Positions 1 through 9,764 of a stretch of 64,000 bases of DNA are shown in pieces. The first letter of the stretch is position 1. Every line of letters starts with the position of its first letter. Below the pieces are notes generated by a model. The model was not told where the DNA came from, did no database searches, and saw nothing but the letters and a program-made list of their open reading frames with translations. Both the position numbers and the translations under genes were made by a program. Source of the DNA: Mariniflexile litorale (GTDB lineage Bacteria > Bacteroidota > Bacteroidia > Flavobacteriales > Flavobacteriaceae); assembly GCF_031128465.2 (NCBI RefSeq), contig NZ_CP155618.1:3462501-3526500 (forward strand), given 5' to 3'.

Positions 1-3000
1 ATTTCTAGGCGTTTCAACTTCTGAAGCAAAAAGATTACCAGCTACAAGTGCATCTAAATTTCCATCTTTATCATAATCATCTATTAAAATTTGGTTGATA
101 CTTGATACCTGAACGTCGATAGGGAGTTTATGTATTATAAATTTCCCATTTTTATTTTCAAGGTAAATGCTAGCAAAAGATTTTATTTTATAATGAAGTG
201 ATTTTTCCAGTTCATTTTTATCATAAACTTCGTCTAATGTTGCCACCGAAAAACTTTCATAATCTTTAAACTTTTCTTCGATTGATGGTATTTGTTGTGA
301 AGAACAGCTTCTGCCTCTTACAGGATATTGCTTTCCTAGGTTATAGTAACCTAACACAATGTCGTTTTTACCATTTTTATCAAAGTCATTGAAATAAATA
401 TCGAATGTTTCGTTTTCTTTTGCCTTGTATTTATAGTTTAGTCCATTGTTACCTAACACATAATCCATATCACCGTCATTATCAAAATCACCTTGATTAA
501 TACTCCACCACCAACCCCTGGTTTCTTCTGATAAACCCATGTTTTCTGAAACTTCCGCAAAATCATTATGTGTGTTTTTAAAAACTTTAATAGGCATCCA
601 TTCTCCAATAATTATGATATCTAACCAATCGTCATTGTTAAAATCGGTAATAATGGCACTAGTTGCCATTCCTAAATTAGTTAACATCTTGGCCATATTG
701 CTTGAAAAATTTTCAAATTTAGGGCTTCCTTTACTGCCAACGTTTTTTAATAAATAGCTTGTTGCTGAATTTGGATAATTTCCAGGCATTTGTCTGCCTA
801 ATGCCAATAAGTCATTTTTTCCATCTTTATTAAAATCAGCACTGTAGACTCTAGAACCACTTGTAATCATTTTAGGTAATACCGATTGAGCTGCTTTTGA
901 AAATTGTCCGTTGCCATTATTTAGATAAAGACGATCTTGAAGATTTGTTGATGTTGGAGAAAATTCATAACCACCACTTACAATATATAGATCATTATCT
1001 CCATCGTTGTCTGCATCAAAAATAATAGCACCATTATCTTCGCAAAGTTTATCCTTTTCTAAAACATTTAAATGATGTTGTTCAAACCCATTATCTGTTT
1101 GAAAAAACACAGTCCCTGAAAACCCAGCAGCACCTCCAATAAAATAATCATCTAAACCATCTTGGTTTAAATCACCAACCGCTAAAGCAGGACCAAAAGT
1201 TGACATTTTATGAGGGAGAAGTACTTGTTTTTCAAAATCGTCAAAATTGTTCTCTTCATGTTTGTATTTTGGGAATATGTTTATGTTGGTAGAGGTAAAC
1301 AATGTATTAATATTTTCTTTTGTTTGTTTGCTCTCAACTTTCGCATTGTCATATTTTAGAATCAAATTTTGATTAACCTTAACAGCTTTTAAAGTTTGAA
1401 CTTTCCCGTCAGTCCATATCACTTTTAGTTCGTCAATTTTGTTTGCTTGGTTTAAACCGAAATGAAGTTCTGGCGCGACAGAAGACTGAAATCCTCGTGT
1501 AAGCGTAAGTTCTTGAAATTGGGTTTGTTGGTTTGTTGTTATATAAACTCTATTTCCTAATCCAAATTTGTTGTTAGCTTGTCCTTCAAATTTGATTGTA
1601 ATGAAGTTATTGGTTAAAGATATTTTATTTTTAAAGACAGAAGCTACATCATCAAGGTTATTAGTTATAATTTCTAAATCCCCATCGTTATCTAAATCAG
1701 CATATGTAGCACCTGTTGAAAAGCCTTCAAATTTTATGTTCCAAGAATCGTTTGCTTTTTCAAAAAGCCCATTCCCTTTATTTTTGAACATAAAATTATC
1801 TATTTTTTCAGAAGGAATATTTAATGATAATTTCAAAAATTCATCGCGTGATCCCTTTAAATGGTCAAAATAGTCATGGTTACTTACTTCTCTTCTTGTT
1901 CCGTTAGACACAAATAAGTCTTTGCTTCCATCATTATCAAAGTCAGCAAAAAGACCACCCCAGCTCCAATCGGTAGATGAGACTCCTGCCATCCTAGAAG
2001 TGTTGTTAAAATAAGGATCTCCATCGTTAAACACTCCTGAATTTACTTGCAAGCAATTTTGCATGTATTGATAATGAAATCCTGATTTTACCGTGCTCCA
2101 AAACAATTCAGGGTTCATGCTTACCATATTAGCCTTTTGCCTTCTATTGATATTTGAGTCCATGTCTGGCTGGTAAATATCAAGATTACCATCATTATTA
2201 AAATCGGCTATATCAACTCCCATCCCATAGAATGCAGTATGTGCTGTAGCTTTTTTAACAACTTCTCTAAAAGTGCCATCTCCATTGTTGATGTACAGAT
2301 AGTCTGGAGTACTAAAATCGTTAGAAACATATATATCTGGCCAAGAATCGTTATTTACATCACCAATTGTTGCGCTTAATGACAATCCATATTTATCTAC
2401 GCCTGCCTCTTTAGAAACATCTGTGAATTTGTTGCCATCATTTCTATATAAATGATCTGTTTCTTCAACTTCATGATTAGACATTTTATGAGAATAAAAA
2501 AGGTTAGGAGCATTAAATTTGGCAGGAGGGTAGTTGGCTACAAACAAATCTAAGTCACCATCTTTGTCATAATCAAAGAAGGTAGATTGTATGCTACAAC
2601 CTTTATCGTTCAAACCATATTGAATCGCTTTTTCAGTAAATGTCCCATTCTTATTATTTATGAATAATTGATTGGTTCTTGGTTGAAACTTTCCACTTAC
2701 AGAACAGTAAATGTCTAAAAAACCATCTCCATTTATATCTGCCATGGTAACCCCAGTGTACCATCTTTTGTCTCCAGAAACTCCAGCTTTTTCTGTAATG
2801 TCTTCAAATTGTAAATCACCTTTGTTTAGGTATAATTTGTTAGGTGCTTGATTTCCGGTAAAATACAGGTCTATTAAACCATCATTATTGATATCTCCAG
2901 CAGCAACGCCACCTCCCATATATAAATAGGAATAAGTAAAATAGTTTAGTTCATCACTCTCCGTAAGTTTATTGGAGAAGTTAATGCCAGTAGTAGAAGG

Positions 3001-3099
3001 TGATAAGCTCTCAAAGATTTTCCCGTCTACAATTTCTTCCTTTTTTGAGCAGTTTGTTAGTAATATCAAACAAAGAATATATTTGCTATATGTTCTCAT
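1..3099 (-). CDS. FG-GAP/VCBS repeat lipoprotein with ASPIC/UnbV domain (3' end outside window)
   Basis: A frame of 1,033 codons stays open to the left edge, so the C terminus is missing. The start MRTYSKYILC is followed by a lipobox ending at Cys17, then SKKEE, a charged stretch of the kind that sends Bacteroidota lipoproteins to the surface (inferred). Many FG-GAP/VCBS calcium-binding repeats (for example DINNDGLIDLY, DYDKDGDLDLF, DFNNDGNLDIY) fill residues 60-450. An ASPIC/UnbV segment (GLGNRVYITT ... ELKVIWTDGK) lies near 511-585, and a second set of repeats follows (DADNDGDNDLY, DFDNDGDMDYV, DYDKDGNLDAL). Such proteins are often encoded beside SusC/SusD pairs and probably act as surface beta-propeller glycan- or protein-binding partners. 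The gene is third in line after SusC and SusD, 345 bases downstream and behind a strong hairpin. Its substrate is unknown. Confidence 0.9.
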   Translation of the reverse strand, partial: MRTYSKYILCLILLTNCSKKEEIVDGKIFESLSPSTTGINFSNKLTESDELNYFTYSYLYMGGGVAAGDINNDGLIDLYFTGNQAPNKLYLNKGDLQFEDITEKAGVSGDKRWYTGVTMADINGDGFLDIYCSVSGKFQPRTNQLFINNKNGTFTEKAIQYGLNDKGCSIQSTFFDYDKDGDLDLFVANYPPAKFNAPNLFYSHKMSNHEVEETDHLYRNDGNKFTDVSKEAGVDKYGLSLSATIGDVNNDSWPDIYVSNDFSTPDYLYINNGDGTFREVVKKATAHTAFYGMGVDIADFNNDGNLDIYQPDMDSNINRRQKANMVSMNPELFWSTVKSGFHYQYMQNCLQVNSGVFNDGDPYFNNTSRMAGVSSTDWSWGGLFADFDNDGSKDLFVSNGTRREVSNHDYFDHLKGSRDEFLKLSLNIPSEKIDNFMFKNKGNGLFEKANDSWNIKFEGFSTGATYADLDNDGDLEIITNNLDDVASVFKNKISLTNNFITIKFEGQANNKFGLGNRVYITTNQQTQFQELTLTRGFQSSVAPELHFGLNQANKIDELKVIWTDGKVQTLKAVKVNQNLILKYDNAKVESKQTKENINTLFTSTNINIFPKYKHEENNFDDFEKQVLLPHKMSTFGPALAVGDLNQDGLDDYFIGGAAGFSGTVFFQTDNGFEQHHLNVLEKDKLCEDNGAIIFDADNDGDNDLYIVSGGYEFSPTSTNLQDRLYLNNGNGQFSKAAQSVLPKMITSGSRVYSADFNKDGKNDLLALGRQMPGNYPNSATSYLLKNVGSKGSPKFENFSSNMAKMLTNLGMATSAIITDFNNDDWLDIIIIGEWMPIKVFKNTHNDFAEVSENMGLSEETRGWWWSINQGDFDNDGDMDYVLGNNGLNYKYKAKENETFDIYFNDFDKNGKNDIVLGYYNLGKQYPVRGRSCSSQQIPSIEEKFKDYESFSVATLDEVYDKNELEKSLHYKIKSFASIYLENKNGKFIIHKLPIDVQVSSINQILIDDYDKDGNLDALVAGNLFASEVETPRN

Positions 3100-3377
3100 T
3101 ATATTAAATTTTAATTATCTTTTTTTTATTCATTTATTAATAATGGTTGAGTCTTATAATTTTTCTACTTATTCTTCTAAAATTATAATTTTTTATAAAT
3201 GAATATTCTATTTTAGGCTTGTATTGACGAATTTAACCTGTTAATAAAATTCTCAGCAGGGTGTTATTACATTATCTTTTAGAGCTTCTTTTTCGGAAAC
3301 ATTATTAATAGAAATAATTAGTAATACAATGAAGTAACTGTATTTTATAAATAGTCTTTATAAAAGAGGTATTGAAA

Positions 3378-3418
3378 AGTAAAGCCAAAGAAGGGAACTT
3401 GTCTTCTTTGGCTTTACT
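3378..3418 (-). terminator. Perfect 16-bp hairpin after the SusD gene
   Basis: Arms 3378-3393 and 3403-3418 are exact inverted repeats of 16 bases around a 9-base loop. Read on the minus strand, the stem is followed by TTTTC. It lies 27 bases past the SusD stop and 279 bases before the FG-GAP lipoprotein start, so it can end or attenuate the SusC-SusD transcript or protect its 3' end. The rest of 3100-3444 is AT-rich, and I see no other feature and no TAnnTTTG box on the minus strand. Confidence 0.8.
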
Positions 3419-3444
3419 AAAATAACTCATGTTACTGATGAACT

Positions 3445-5049
3445 TTACTGGTAATCATTTTGCGTTAATTTAGGGTTCGCCAATAACTGACTTTCTGGTA
3501 TTGGAAATACTTTTCTATTCACACCATTTGGAACGTGGGACAACCATGATTTTGTTGTATATACTCCAAAGCGAATTAAATCTTGCTTTCTGTGATGCTC
3601 GCCAACAAATTCCCAACCTAGGTTGTCTAAGAAGCCGCCATATTGAATATCACCTCCTCCTTGTAGGTTGGTTATAACTCCATTTTCATAAGGGCCATAT
3701 TGATATACGCTTCCACCCATTAATTGAGCACTTGTTACAGTAGCTTTGGCTGGATTATCTTTAAAACTTCTGGCTCTAATATTTGATACTATTATTGCAG
3801 CGGCAGGGGCATCATCCGTTCTAAGTAAGCATTCAGCTTTAATCATTAATGCGTCTGTATATCTGTAAAATGGTACGTCATTAGAGTTTGTCATGATATC
3901 ACCACGACCAATTTCATAACGAACAAAGCGATTCCCTTCGTTAAACTCAGCACCGTCAACAGAACTAATGTAGTTTACATAATCTAATTGTGAAGAGGGG
4001 TTGTCTTTATCTATAAGTAAAGGTTCACCAGAGCTAGTAAGTTGAGGACCACCTAGCCAAGTATCTTCCAATCGTTGATCATCGACATCATATGTATCAA
4101 TAAATTGTGGAATTGCAGCACTGCCTCCCCAAGGCGAACCAGATAAATCAAAGGTTTCTTTACTAGCTCCAAAAAGAGCTTTCCATGCAACATAAGAACC
4201 TCCTGCATAAACTTGATCAAAAGGAATTGCAAAAATAGTTTCAGACAAATTTTCGTTTTCTATCGCAAAAACATCAGAAAAGTTTGGAGTTAAGCTAAAT
4301 TTATCACTATCAATAACATCTTGAACTTCACTAAGTGCATCATCCCAACGAGGCGTACCTATATAGACTTCAGAGTTTAAGTACATTTTGGCTAAAGTCA
4401 TTTTAGCGGCCCATTTGGTAACCCTGCCATAAGTAGATTGGTTTCTTTCTTCTGTTAATAAAGGTATGGCATCCGTTAATTCTTTTATAATAAAATCATA
4501 TACCTGTTGTGATGTACTTTGTTCTGGAATAAAACCTGCTTCAACATCAAATTGGGTTACTATAGGAACTCTTCTGAAATTATCGTATAAGAGATAATAG
4601 TACATAGCTCTTAGGGCTTTCAGCTCTGCAATATAAGCATCGGCTCCTTCTGCTTCTCCCAAGCCTTCAATTTGAAAAATAGCTTTATTGGTTGTATTAA
4701 TAGCTGTATAGGCTCTATCCCATAAAGCTTCGGTATGACTTAATCCAGGAGCCCAAGTATGCTTGTGCATATCAATATAATAAGCTCCCCAACCAATGCC
4801 AAGTCTGTTTGGTGTCACAATTACATCAGAAGATTCCTCATACAAATCGAAAAGTCCATCCCAACCCCAATAAATGTCTCTAAACTTTGTATAGGGAGGT
4901 GCAATAATGGCATTTAAGTCATTAGCAGTAAAGGTGGTTTCTTCAGCAACAATATCGCTATAAACAGTTTCATCTAAGTTTGTACAACCTAAGGCGAGAA
5001 AGCCAAATGTAGCACTCAATAATATTGTGTTTATTTTAAAAATTTTCAT
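3445..5049 (-). CDS. RagB/SusD family nutrient uptake outer-membrane lipoprotein
   Basis: A SusD-type lipoprotein binds a glycan or peptide at the cell surface and caps the SusC channel. I start it at the ATG at 5049, giving MKIFKINTILL and a lipobox ending in Cys22 (LALGC), then TNLDETVYSD, typical of the family. A TTG nine bases upstream is less likely. At 534 residues it has normal length. The N-terminal TPR-like helices include the AELKALRAMYYYLLYDNFRRVPI segment (split here as AELKALRAMYYY and LLYDNFRRVPI), and the protein ends in PKLTQNDYQ, the usual SusD tail. The start lies 11 bases after the SusC stop, so the two are co-translated. The ligand cannot be told from sequence, and no glycoside hydrolase or sulfatase lies within the visible part of the locus. 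Confidence 0.93.
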   Translation of the reverse strand: MKIFKINTILLSATFGFLALGCTNLDETVYSDIVAEETTFTANDLNAIIAPPYTKFRDIYWGWDGLFDLYEESSDVIVTPNRLGIGWGAYYIDMHKHTWAPGLSHTEALWDRAYTAINTTNKAIFQIEGLGEAEGADAYIAELKALRAMYYYLLYDNFRRVPIVTQFDVEAGFIPEQSTSQQVYDFIIKELTDAIPLLTEERNQSTYGRVTKWAAKMTLAKMYLNSEVYIGTPRWDDALSEVQDVIDSDKFSLTPNFSDVFAIENENLSETIFAIPFDQVYAGGSYVAWKALFGASKETFDLSGSPWGGSAAIPQFIDTYDVDDQRLEDTWLGGPQLTSSGEPLLIDKDNPSSQLDYVNYISSVDGAEFNEGNRFVRYEIGRGDIMTNSNDVPFYRYTDALMIKAECLLRTDDAPAAAIIVSNIRARSFKDNPAKATVTSAQLMGGSVYQYGPYENGVITNLQGGGDIQYGGFLDNLGWEFVGEHHRKQDLIRFGVYTTKSWLSHVPNGVNRKVFPIPESQLLANPKLTQNDYQ

Positions 5050-5060
5050 AGTTAGCAATT

Positions 5061-8000
5061 TTAAAAGTTAACATTAAGCCCCAAGGTAAACGTGCGTACA
5101 GTAGGGTATTTATCTCTATCATCATTTCCTTGCGCTAAGACATCATCTCGTCTAATTTCGGGATCAATACCTGAATAACCAGTAATTGTTAGTAAATTGG
5201 TTGCTGTAGTGTACAATCTAACAGAATCAATAAAACTCCAACGGTCACAATTTAAATTATACCCTAAAGTTATATTTTCTAATTTCAAGTAATCTCCATT
5301 TTCAAGATAGTAGCTCACAAATTTTTGAGGTAAGTTTTCATTTAATCTTCCTTTTCCGTATACTGGGTCAAAGGCAGATTTAAGCATATTATACTCCACA
5401 TTTGGGTTTTCGTAAAAGGCTCTTTGTGCATTTAGAATTTGAAATCCAAAAGCACCATTTAATACAAAACTTAAATCAAAATCTTTATATTTAAAGCTGT
5501 TAGTTATTCCTAACAAATGTTTTGGTACACCATTTCCTAAATACTGTCTGCTCTCATCATTTTCAACGGCAGTTGAAAATGGTACTTGACTCCCATCTGG
5601 TAATTCAATTAACCAAAAGCCATCATCTGTTAAATCTACTGATTCTAAACCCCAGAAATTACCAATTGATTGCCCTACTTCCAATTTATGTGTACCTGTT
5701 GATATAGGTTCACTTAATCCTCCTGTATAAATAACATTGTCTTCTATTTCGTATAAATCATTTGAAAGACTTACTAATTTGTTTTCATTGTGCGAATAAG
5801 TCATGTTGGCTTCCCAAGTAAAATCATCAGATTTTACAGGAGTTACATTTAGCAATACTTCAATACCTTTGTTTTCCATTTGTCCAACATTAGCTAAAGT
5901 TGTTCTGTATAAGTTTGGAGGAGTAGGAACCGTATAATCCCAAAGCATATCTTCTGTTTTCTTTTTATATACATCTATGCTTCCACTAATTCGGTTCTTT
6001 GCAAAAGCAAAATCAATTCCTAAGTTAACTTCTTTAGATACTTCCCAACGTAAATCAGGGTTTGGATTAGATGCAGCTTCCAGTCCTTTTACCCATACTC
6101 CATCCACTAAAAAATTACCTCCGTATTGTAGTAAGGTTAAAGACCTGTAAGGGTCATTCGGTATTACCCCAGTTTCTCCATAACCAGCTCTTAGTTTAAG
6201 CGTATTTACAAAATCAACATCTTTTAAAAAAGATTCATTGCTTATAGTCCAACCCGCAGAAACTGATGGAAAATCACCCCACTTATAATTGTTTCCAAAT
6301 TTAGAAGAGCCTTCTCGTCTAAAACTGGCTAAAACGTTGAATCTAGAATCAAAACCATAGCTTAATCTTCCAAAGAAACCAATAAGAGTATTATCATTTT
6401 TATTACTATCCATACGTGCCTTACCATCTTGCAGGGCACGACCTTCACTTAAATTGTTATATGAAAAGGCATCGGTAGGGAAGTCAAAATTATTTGCCCA
6501 AAAACTCTCTTCAACATAGTATTGATGACTATACCCCCCTAAGACACTAAAACTATGTTTATCAATTTCTTTACTATATTTAGAGGTGAATTCTAGAATT
6601 TTTGTTTTACTTAAACCAGTTCCTCTTGAAGCAAAACCATTACGCTCTTCTCCATTATATCCTAAATATGCTCTTTTTTCACTGTAGCCAGATATATCAC
6701 TGTTCCGTTCTGTAGAAACCATTAGGTTATTTTCCCATCCATCAATTGGAGTAAGTGTGACATTACCTGTTATTCTTAGCCATTGTTTTTGAAGTATCCC
6801 ATCTGTTAATTTAATCATACCTAACGGGTTAACATATTGTAATTTGTTTTTATTTTGTGTAAATGTGCTATCATCATTTCTGATGCGATCTGTAGGGTTA
6901 CGAATTAAAGCCTGTCTGTAAATTAATGGGTTAAAAGCATTGCCATCACCAAGAGCTCCAGTATTTTGAATGCCATTAATTATATTTACATTAAATTTTA
7001 ACTTATCATCAAATAAATAGTGATTTACATCTGCACTTACACGAAACTCCTCATTTTGAGATCCTTTAAAAACGCCTTCTTGGTCAATATAATTTACATT
7101 AACAGAATAAGTGGAATTTTCACTTCCACCTGAGAAATTAATATTATGATTTTGAGTGATAGCGGTTCTAGATATTTCATCAAGCCAATCTGTTTTATAG
7201 CCCAAATCACCTCCTGTTTTAGATAGTTCTCCTTGAGCGATAAGTGCTGGATAATCATTTGCGGTTAGAAAGTTTGCTTTTTCTCCGAAAGAGGACATAG
7301 AAGAGTAATGGGAATATTTAAGCTGAGAAACCGTATTACGCTTCCCAGATTTGGTTGTTATAATAATAACTCCATTTGCACCACGTGTGCCATAAATGGC
7401 AGCTGCTGAGGCATCTTTTAAAACATCTACACTCTCAATATCGTCTGGCGAAACACTGTTTAAGCTTCCTGGTACACCATTAATAAGCACTAAAGGTGCT
7501 GTTCCTCCTTTTAAAGAGGACACACCACGCAATGAAATGTTTGCGCCAGAAGAGGGATCACCAGAACCATTTGAAATGCTTAAACCAGCAACTTTACCTT
7601 TTATTAAATCTGCAGCATCTCTTACAAAACCTGGATTAAAATCTTCAGCTTTTACTGTAGCAATAGCACTCGTTACTTCTCCTCTTTTTTGAGTTCCATA
7701 ACCTATTACCACTACTTCGGATAATTGCTGTAAATTTTCTTCAAAAGTTAAATTAATTTCCTTTTTATTACCAACTGCAATTTCTTGAGTCACATATCCA
7801 ATATATGAGAATACTAAAGTGGCATTGGAATTTTTTGTGTTAATTTCATATTTGCCGTCAAAATTTGAAATGACACCATTAGTAGTACCCTTTTCAGATA
7901 CTGAAACGCCAGGAACAAGCATTCCATTTGGATCTTTAATTGTTCCTGTTATTTTTTGTTGAGCAAATGAAGCACTTATGCCCAAAATAACAAAAACCGA

Positions 8001-8063
8001 AAACAATAATCTTTTCTTTATAAAATTGCTTTCGAGATTTTTTAGTAGTTTTTTAAAATCCAT
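5061..8063 (-). CDS. SusC/RagA family TonB-linked outer-membrane receptor
   Basis: This 1,000-residue TonB-dependent transporter imports the ligand captured by its SusD partner. A signal peptide ends near SASFA-QQ (residue 34). A carboxypeptidase-regulatory-like beta-sandwich follows (ITGTIKDPNG to about residue 115), then the SusC signature VVVIGYGTQKRGEVTSAI. The plug domain carries LINGVPG and the hallmark DASAAAIYGTRGANGVI, with a C-terminal 22-strand barrel ending in TFTLGLNVNF, an aromatic end as expected for Bam-dependent folding. It is the first gene of the minus-strand operon. The 481 bases upstream separate it from a divergent oxidoreductase. No sigma/anti-sigma pair or hybrid two-component regulator is adjacent, so its control is unknown. 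Confidence 0.95.
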   Translation of the reverse strand: MDFKKLLKNLESNFIKKRLLFSVFVILGISASFAQQKITGTIKDPNGMLVPGVSVSEKGTTNGVISNFDGKYEINTKNSNATLVFSYIGYVTQEIAVGNKKEINLTFEENLQQLSEVVVIGYGTQKRGEVTSAIATVKAEDFNPGFVRDAADLIKGKVAGLSISNGSGDPSSGANISLRGVSSLKGGTAPLVLINGVPGSLNSVSPDDIESVDVLKDASAAAIYGTRGANGVIIITTKSGKRNTVSQLKYSHYSSMSSFGEKANFLTANDYPALIAQGELSKTGGDLGYKTDWLDEISRTAITQNHNINFSGGSENSTYSVNVNYIDQEGVFKGSQNEEFRVSADVNHYLFDDKLKFNVNIINGIQNTGALGDGNAFNPLIYRQALIRNPTDRIRNDDSTFTQNKNKLQYVNPLGMIKLTDGILQKQWLRITGNVTLTPIDGWENNLMVSTERNSDISGYSEKRAYLGYNGEERNGFASRGTGLSKTKILEFTSKYSKEIDKHSFSVLGGYSHQYYVEESFWANNFDFPTDAFSYNNLSEGRALQDGKARMDSNKNDNTLIGFFGRLSYGFDSRFNVLASFRREGSSKFGNNYKWGDFPSVSAGWTISNESFLKDVDFVNTLKLRAGYGETGVIPNDPYRSLTLLQYGGNFLVDGVWVKGLEAASNPNPDLRWEVSKEVNLGIDFAFAKNRISGSIDVYKKKTEDMLWDYTVPTPPNLYRTTLANVGQMENKGIEVLLNVTPVKSDDFTWEANMTYSHNENKLVSLSNDLYEIEDNVIYTGGLSEPISTGTHKLEVGQSIGNFWGLESVDLTDDGFWLIELPDGSQVPFSTAVENDESRQYLGNGVPKHLLGITNSFKYKDFDLSFVLNGAFGFQILNAQRAFYENPNVEYNMLKSAFDPVYGKGRLNENLPQKFVSYYLENGDYLKLENITLGYNLNCDRWSFIDSVRLYTTATNLLTITGYSGIDPEIRRDDVLAQGNDDRDKYPTVRTFTLGLNVNF

Positions 8064-8544
8064 AATTCAAAAGTTTGTTTTTAGTTAATACTAATCGTTA
8101 TAACAATTACATATTTTAGTTAGATAGTTTGTATTATAATTGTTATGGTTTTGTTGTCTTGTAAAATTAAAATGATAATTTGTGTATGAATAAATATAAT
8201 TAGCAGAAAGTAGTACTATATTAGCTCGTTTTTGTTTATTTAGCCTTTTTTTGAACAAAATGATGTTTTAAGGTATTATAAATCAAGATGTTTAATAAAA
8301 TGAGAATTAAAAATAGGATTCTAATCGAGTAATATATAGGTAGATTGTAACTTATTAATAAGGAGATTCATTTATCCGTTTTTCCAAATCCAACAACGCA
8401 TTCTAAAAGCATCTGGTGAATAGTGTAAATTTTTTTGGGAGTTAAATGTTATGGCGTTTAAATCCATCTCAATCTGCATTTTTCTACTCAAATTATTAAC
8501 CATCCCATAAAAATCAATAACTTAGTTAGCTCTAAACATATATT
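8064..8544. other. Divergent intergenic region between SusC operon and oxidoreductase gene
   Basis: These 481 AT-rich bases must hold the promoters of both directions. I found no exact TAnnTTTG box on either strand, no clear palindrome and no small gene. A 14-codon stretch near 8370-8420 reads like a T9SS sorting motif (FPNPTT) but has no start and is probably chance. Confidence 0.5.
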
Positions 8545-9738
8545 ATGAAAACACTAGGTATTGGAATTGTAGGCGTTCGATATGGTGCGCACATGCACTA
8601 CGAAAACTTTAAAAAACTGCCACCTGGACTCATAGAACTTAGAGGCGTTTGCTCCAGAACCCTAGAAAGTGCCGAAGCCTTTGCTTCTAAAACAGGCATT
8701 ACTTTTGTAACCAATAATATAGACGAGCTATTGGCACGGGAAGATATCGATATTATAGATATCTGCACGCCACCAGCAACGCACCACGAAATAGCCATAA
8801 AAGCAGCACAAGCCGGTAAACATATTATTATGGAAAAACCGCTTACGGGTTACTTTGGCGAACCTGGTGATAAAGAACCCATCGGTTTTCATGTACCCAG
8901 AGCACGTATGTTGGCAGGTGCCTTAAAAAATGCCGAAGCCATTCGAGAAGCCGTACGCAGTAATGGTGTTATTTTTTGTTATGCCGAAAATTGGGTATAC
9001 GCACCACCCGTAGTAAAAATGCGCAACCTTATAGCAGCCTCCAAAGGTGCGATACTTGAGGTACGTGCCGAAGAAAACCACTCTGGTTCTAACTCGGTAT
9101 TTTCAAGGGAGTGGAAGCACACGGGCGGTGGCGCACTCTTGCGTATGGGGTCGCACTCGGTTGGCGCCTGTTTACACCTAAAACATTGGGAAGGTATGGA
9201 ACGCCTTGGTAAAAGCATTCGCCCCGTTTCAGTGATGGCAGATACTGCAGACCTGATACACACCGATGCCTCCAATCGCGCCAAAAAAGCAAATGCCCAT
9301 AATTGGATTAGCTCAAACCCAGTAGATGTAGAAGATTGGGCAAATGTGACCATTAAATTCGATGATGGTTCCCGAGCAACCGTGTTAGTGAGTGACGTTG
9401 GTCTTGGTGGATTAAACACCCGTATCACTACTTTTATGACCGACGGTGTTATAAAAGCAAACATGACCGCAAACAACGCTATCGAAACCTACGCCGTAGA
9501 CCCCGAAACCTTTAGCAACGAATATTTTACCGAAAAATTAGAAACCAAAGCAGGGTGGAACCGCCCAAGTTGTGATGAAGACTGGTTTCGTGGCTTTATA
9601 CAAGAAATTACCGACTTTGTAGATGCCATACAAAACAACCGCGAACCTCTTGCAGGCATCGATTTAGCGGTAGATTGTGTGAACGTTATCTACTCAGCAT
9701 ATCTATCTGCTGAACAAGGTAAACGCGTTAACCTGTAA
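8545..9738 (+). CDS. Gfo/Idh/MocA family NAD(P)-dependent oxidoreductase
   Basis: The protein (397 residues) has an N-terminal Rossmann fold starting GIGIVGVRYGAHMHYENF, the family's DICTPPATHHEIA strand, and the EKP motif at residues 97-99, where Lys98 is the usual catalytic lysine. The C-terminal alpha/beta domain includes the acidic-aromatic segment EDWFRGFIQEITDFVDAI typical of sugar or inositol dehydrogenases. It probably oxidises or reduces a sugar or cyclitol in the cytoplasm; the substrate is unknown. It is read away from the SusC/SusD operon, which suggests but does not prove that it handles the same carbon source. Base composition is clearly richer in G+C than its neighbours (38 of 60 bases at 9121-9180), hinting at transfer or stronger codon selection. 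Confidence 0.9.
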   Translation: MKTLGIGIVGVRYGAHMHYENFKKLPPGLIELRGVCSRTLESAEAFASKTGITFVTNNIDELLAREDIDIIDICTPPATHHEIAIKAAQAGKHIIMEKPLTGYFGEPGDKEPIGFHVPRARMLAGALKNAEAIREAVRSNGVIFCYAENWVYAPPVVKMRNLIAASKGAILEVRAEENHSGSNSVFSREWKHTGGGALLRMGSHSVGACLHLKHWEGMERLGKSIRPVSVMADTADLIHTDASNRAKKANAHNWISSNPVDVEDWANVTIKFDDGSRATVLVSDVGLGGLNTRITTFMTDGVIKANMTANNAIETYAVDPETFSNEYFTEKLETKAGWNRPSCDEDWFRGFIQEITDFVDAIQNNREPLAGIDLAVDCVNVIYSAYLSAEQGKRVNL

Positions 9739-9764
9739 AAGGTTTTAATTCATAGGTGTTATTT

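Noticed and set aside
8360-8420. Text resembling a T9SS type A sorting motif (FPNPTT)
   Set aside because: Only about 14 codons, no start, no upstream coding sequence; chance is likely in AT-rich DNA.
8979-9476. 165-codon minus-strand frame inside the Gfo/Idh/MocA gene
   Set aside because: A shadow of a G+C-rich gene; the plus-strand protein has all family motifs.
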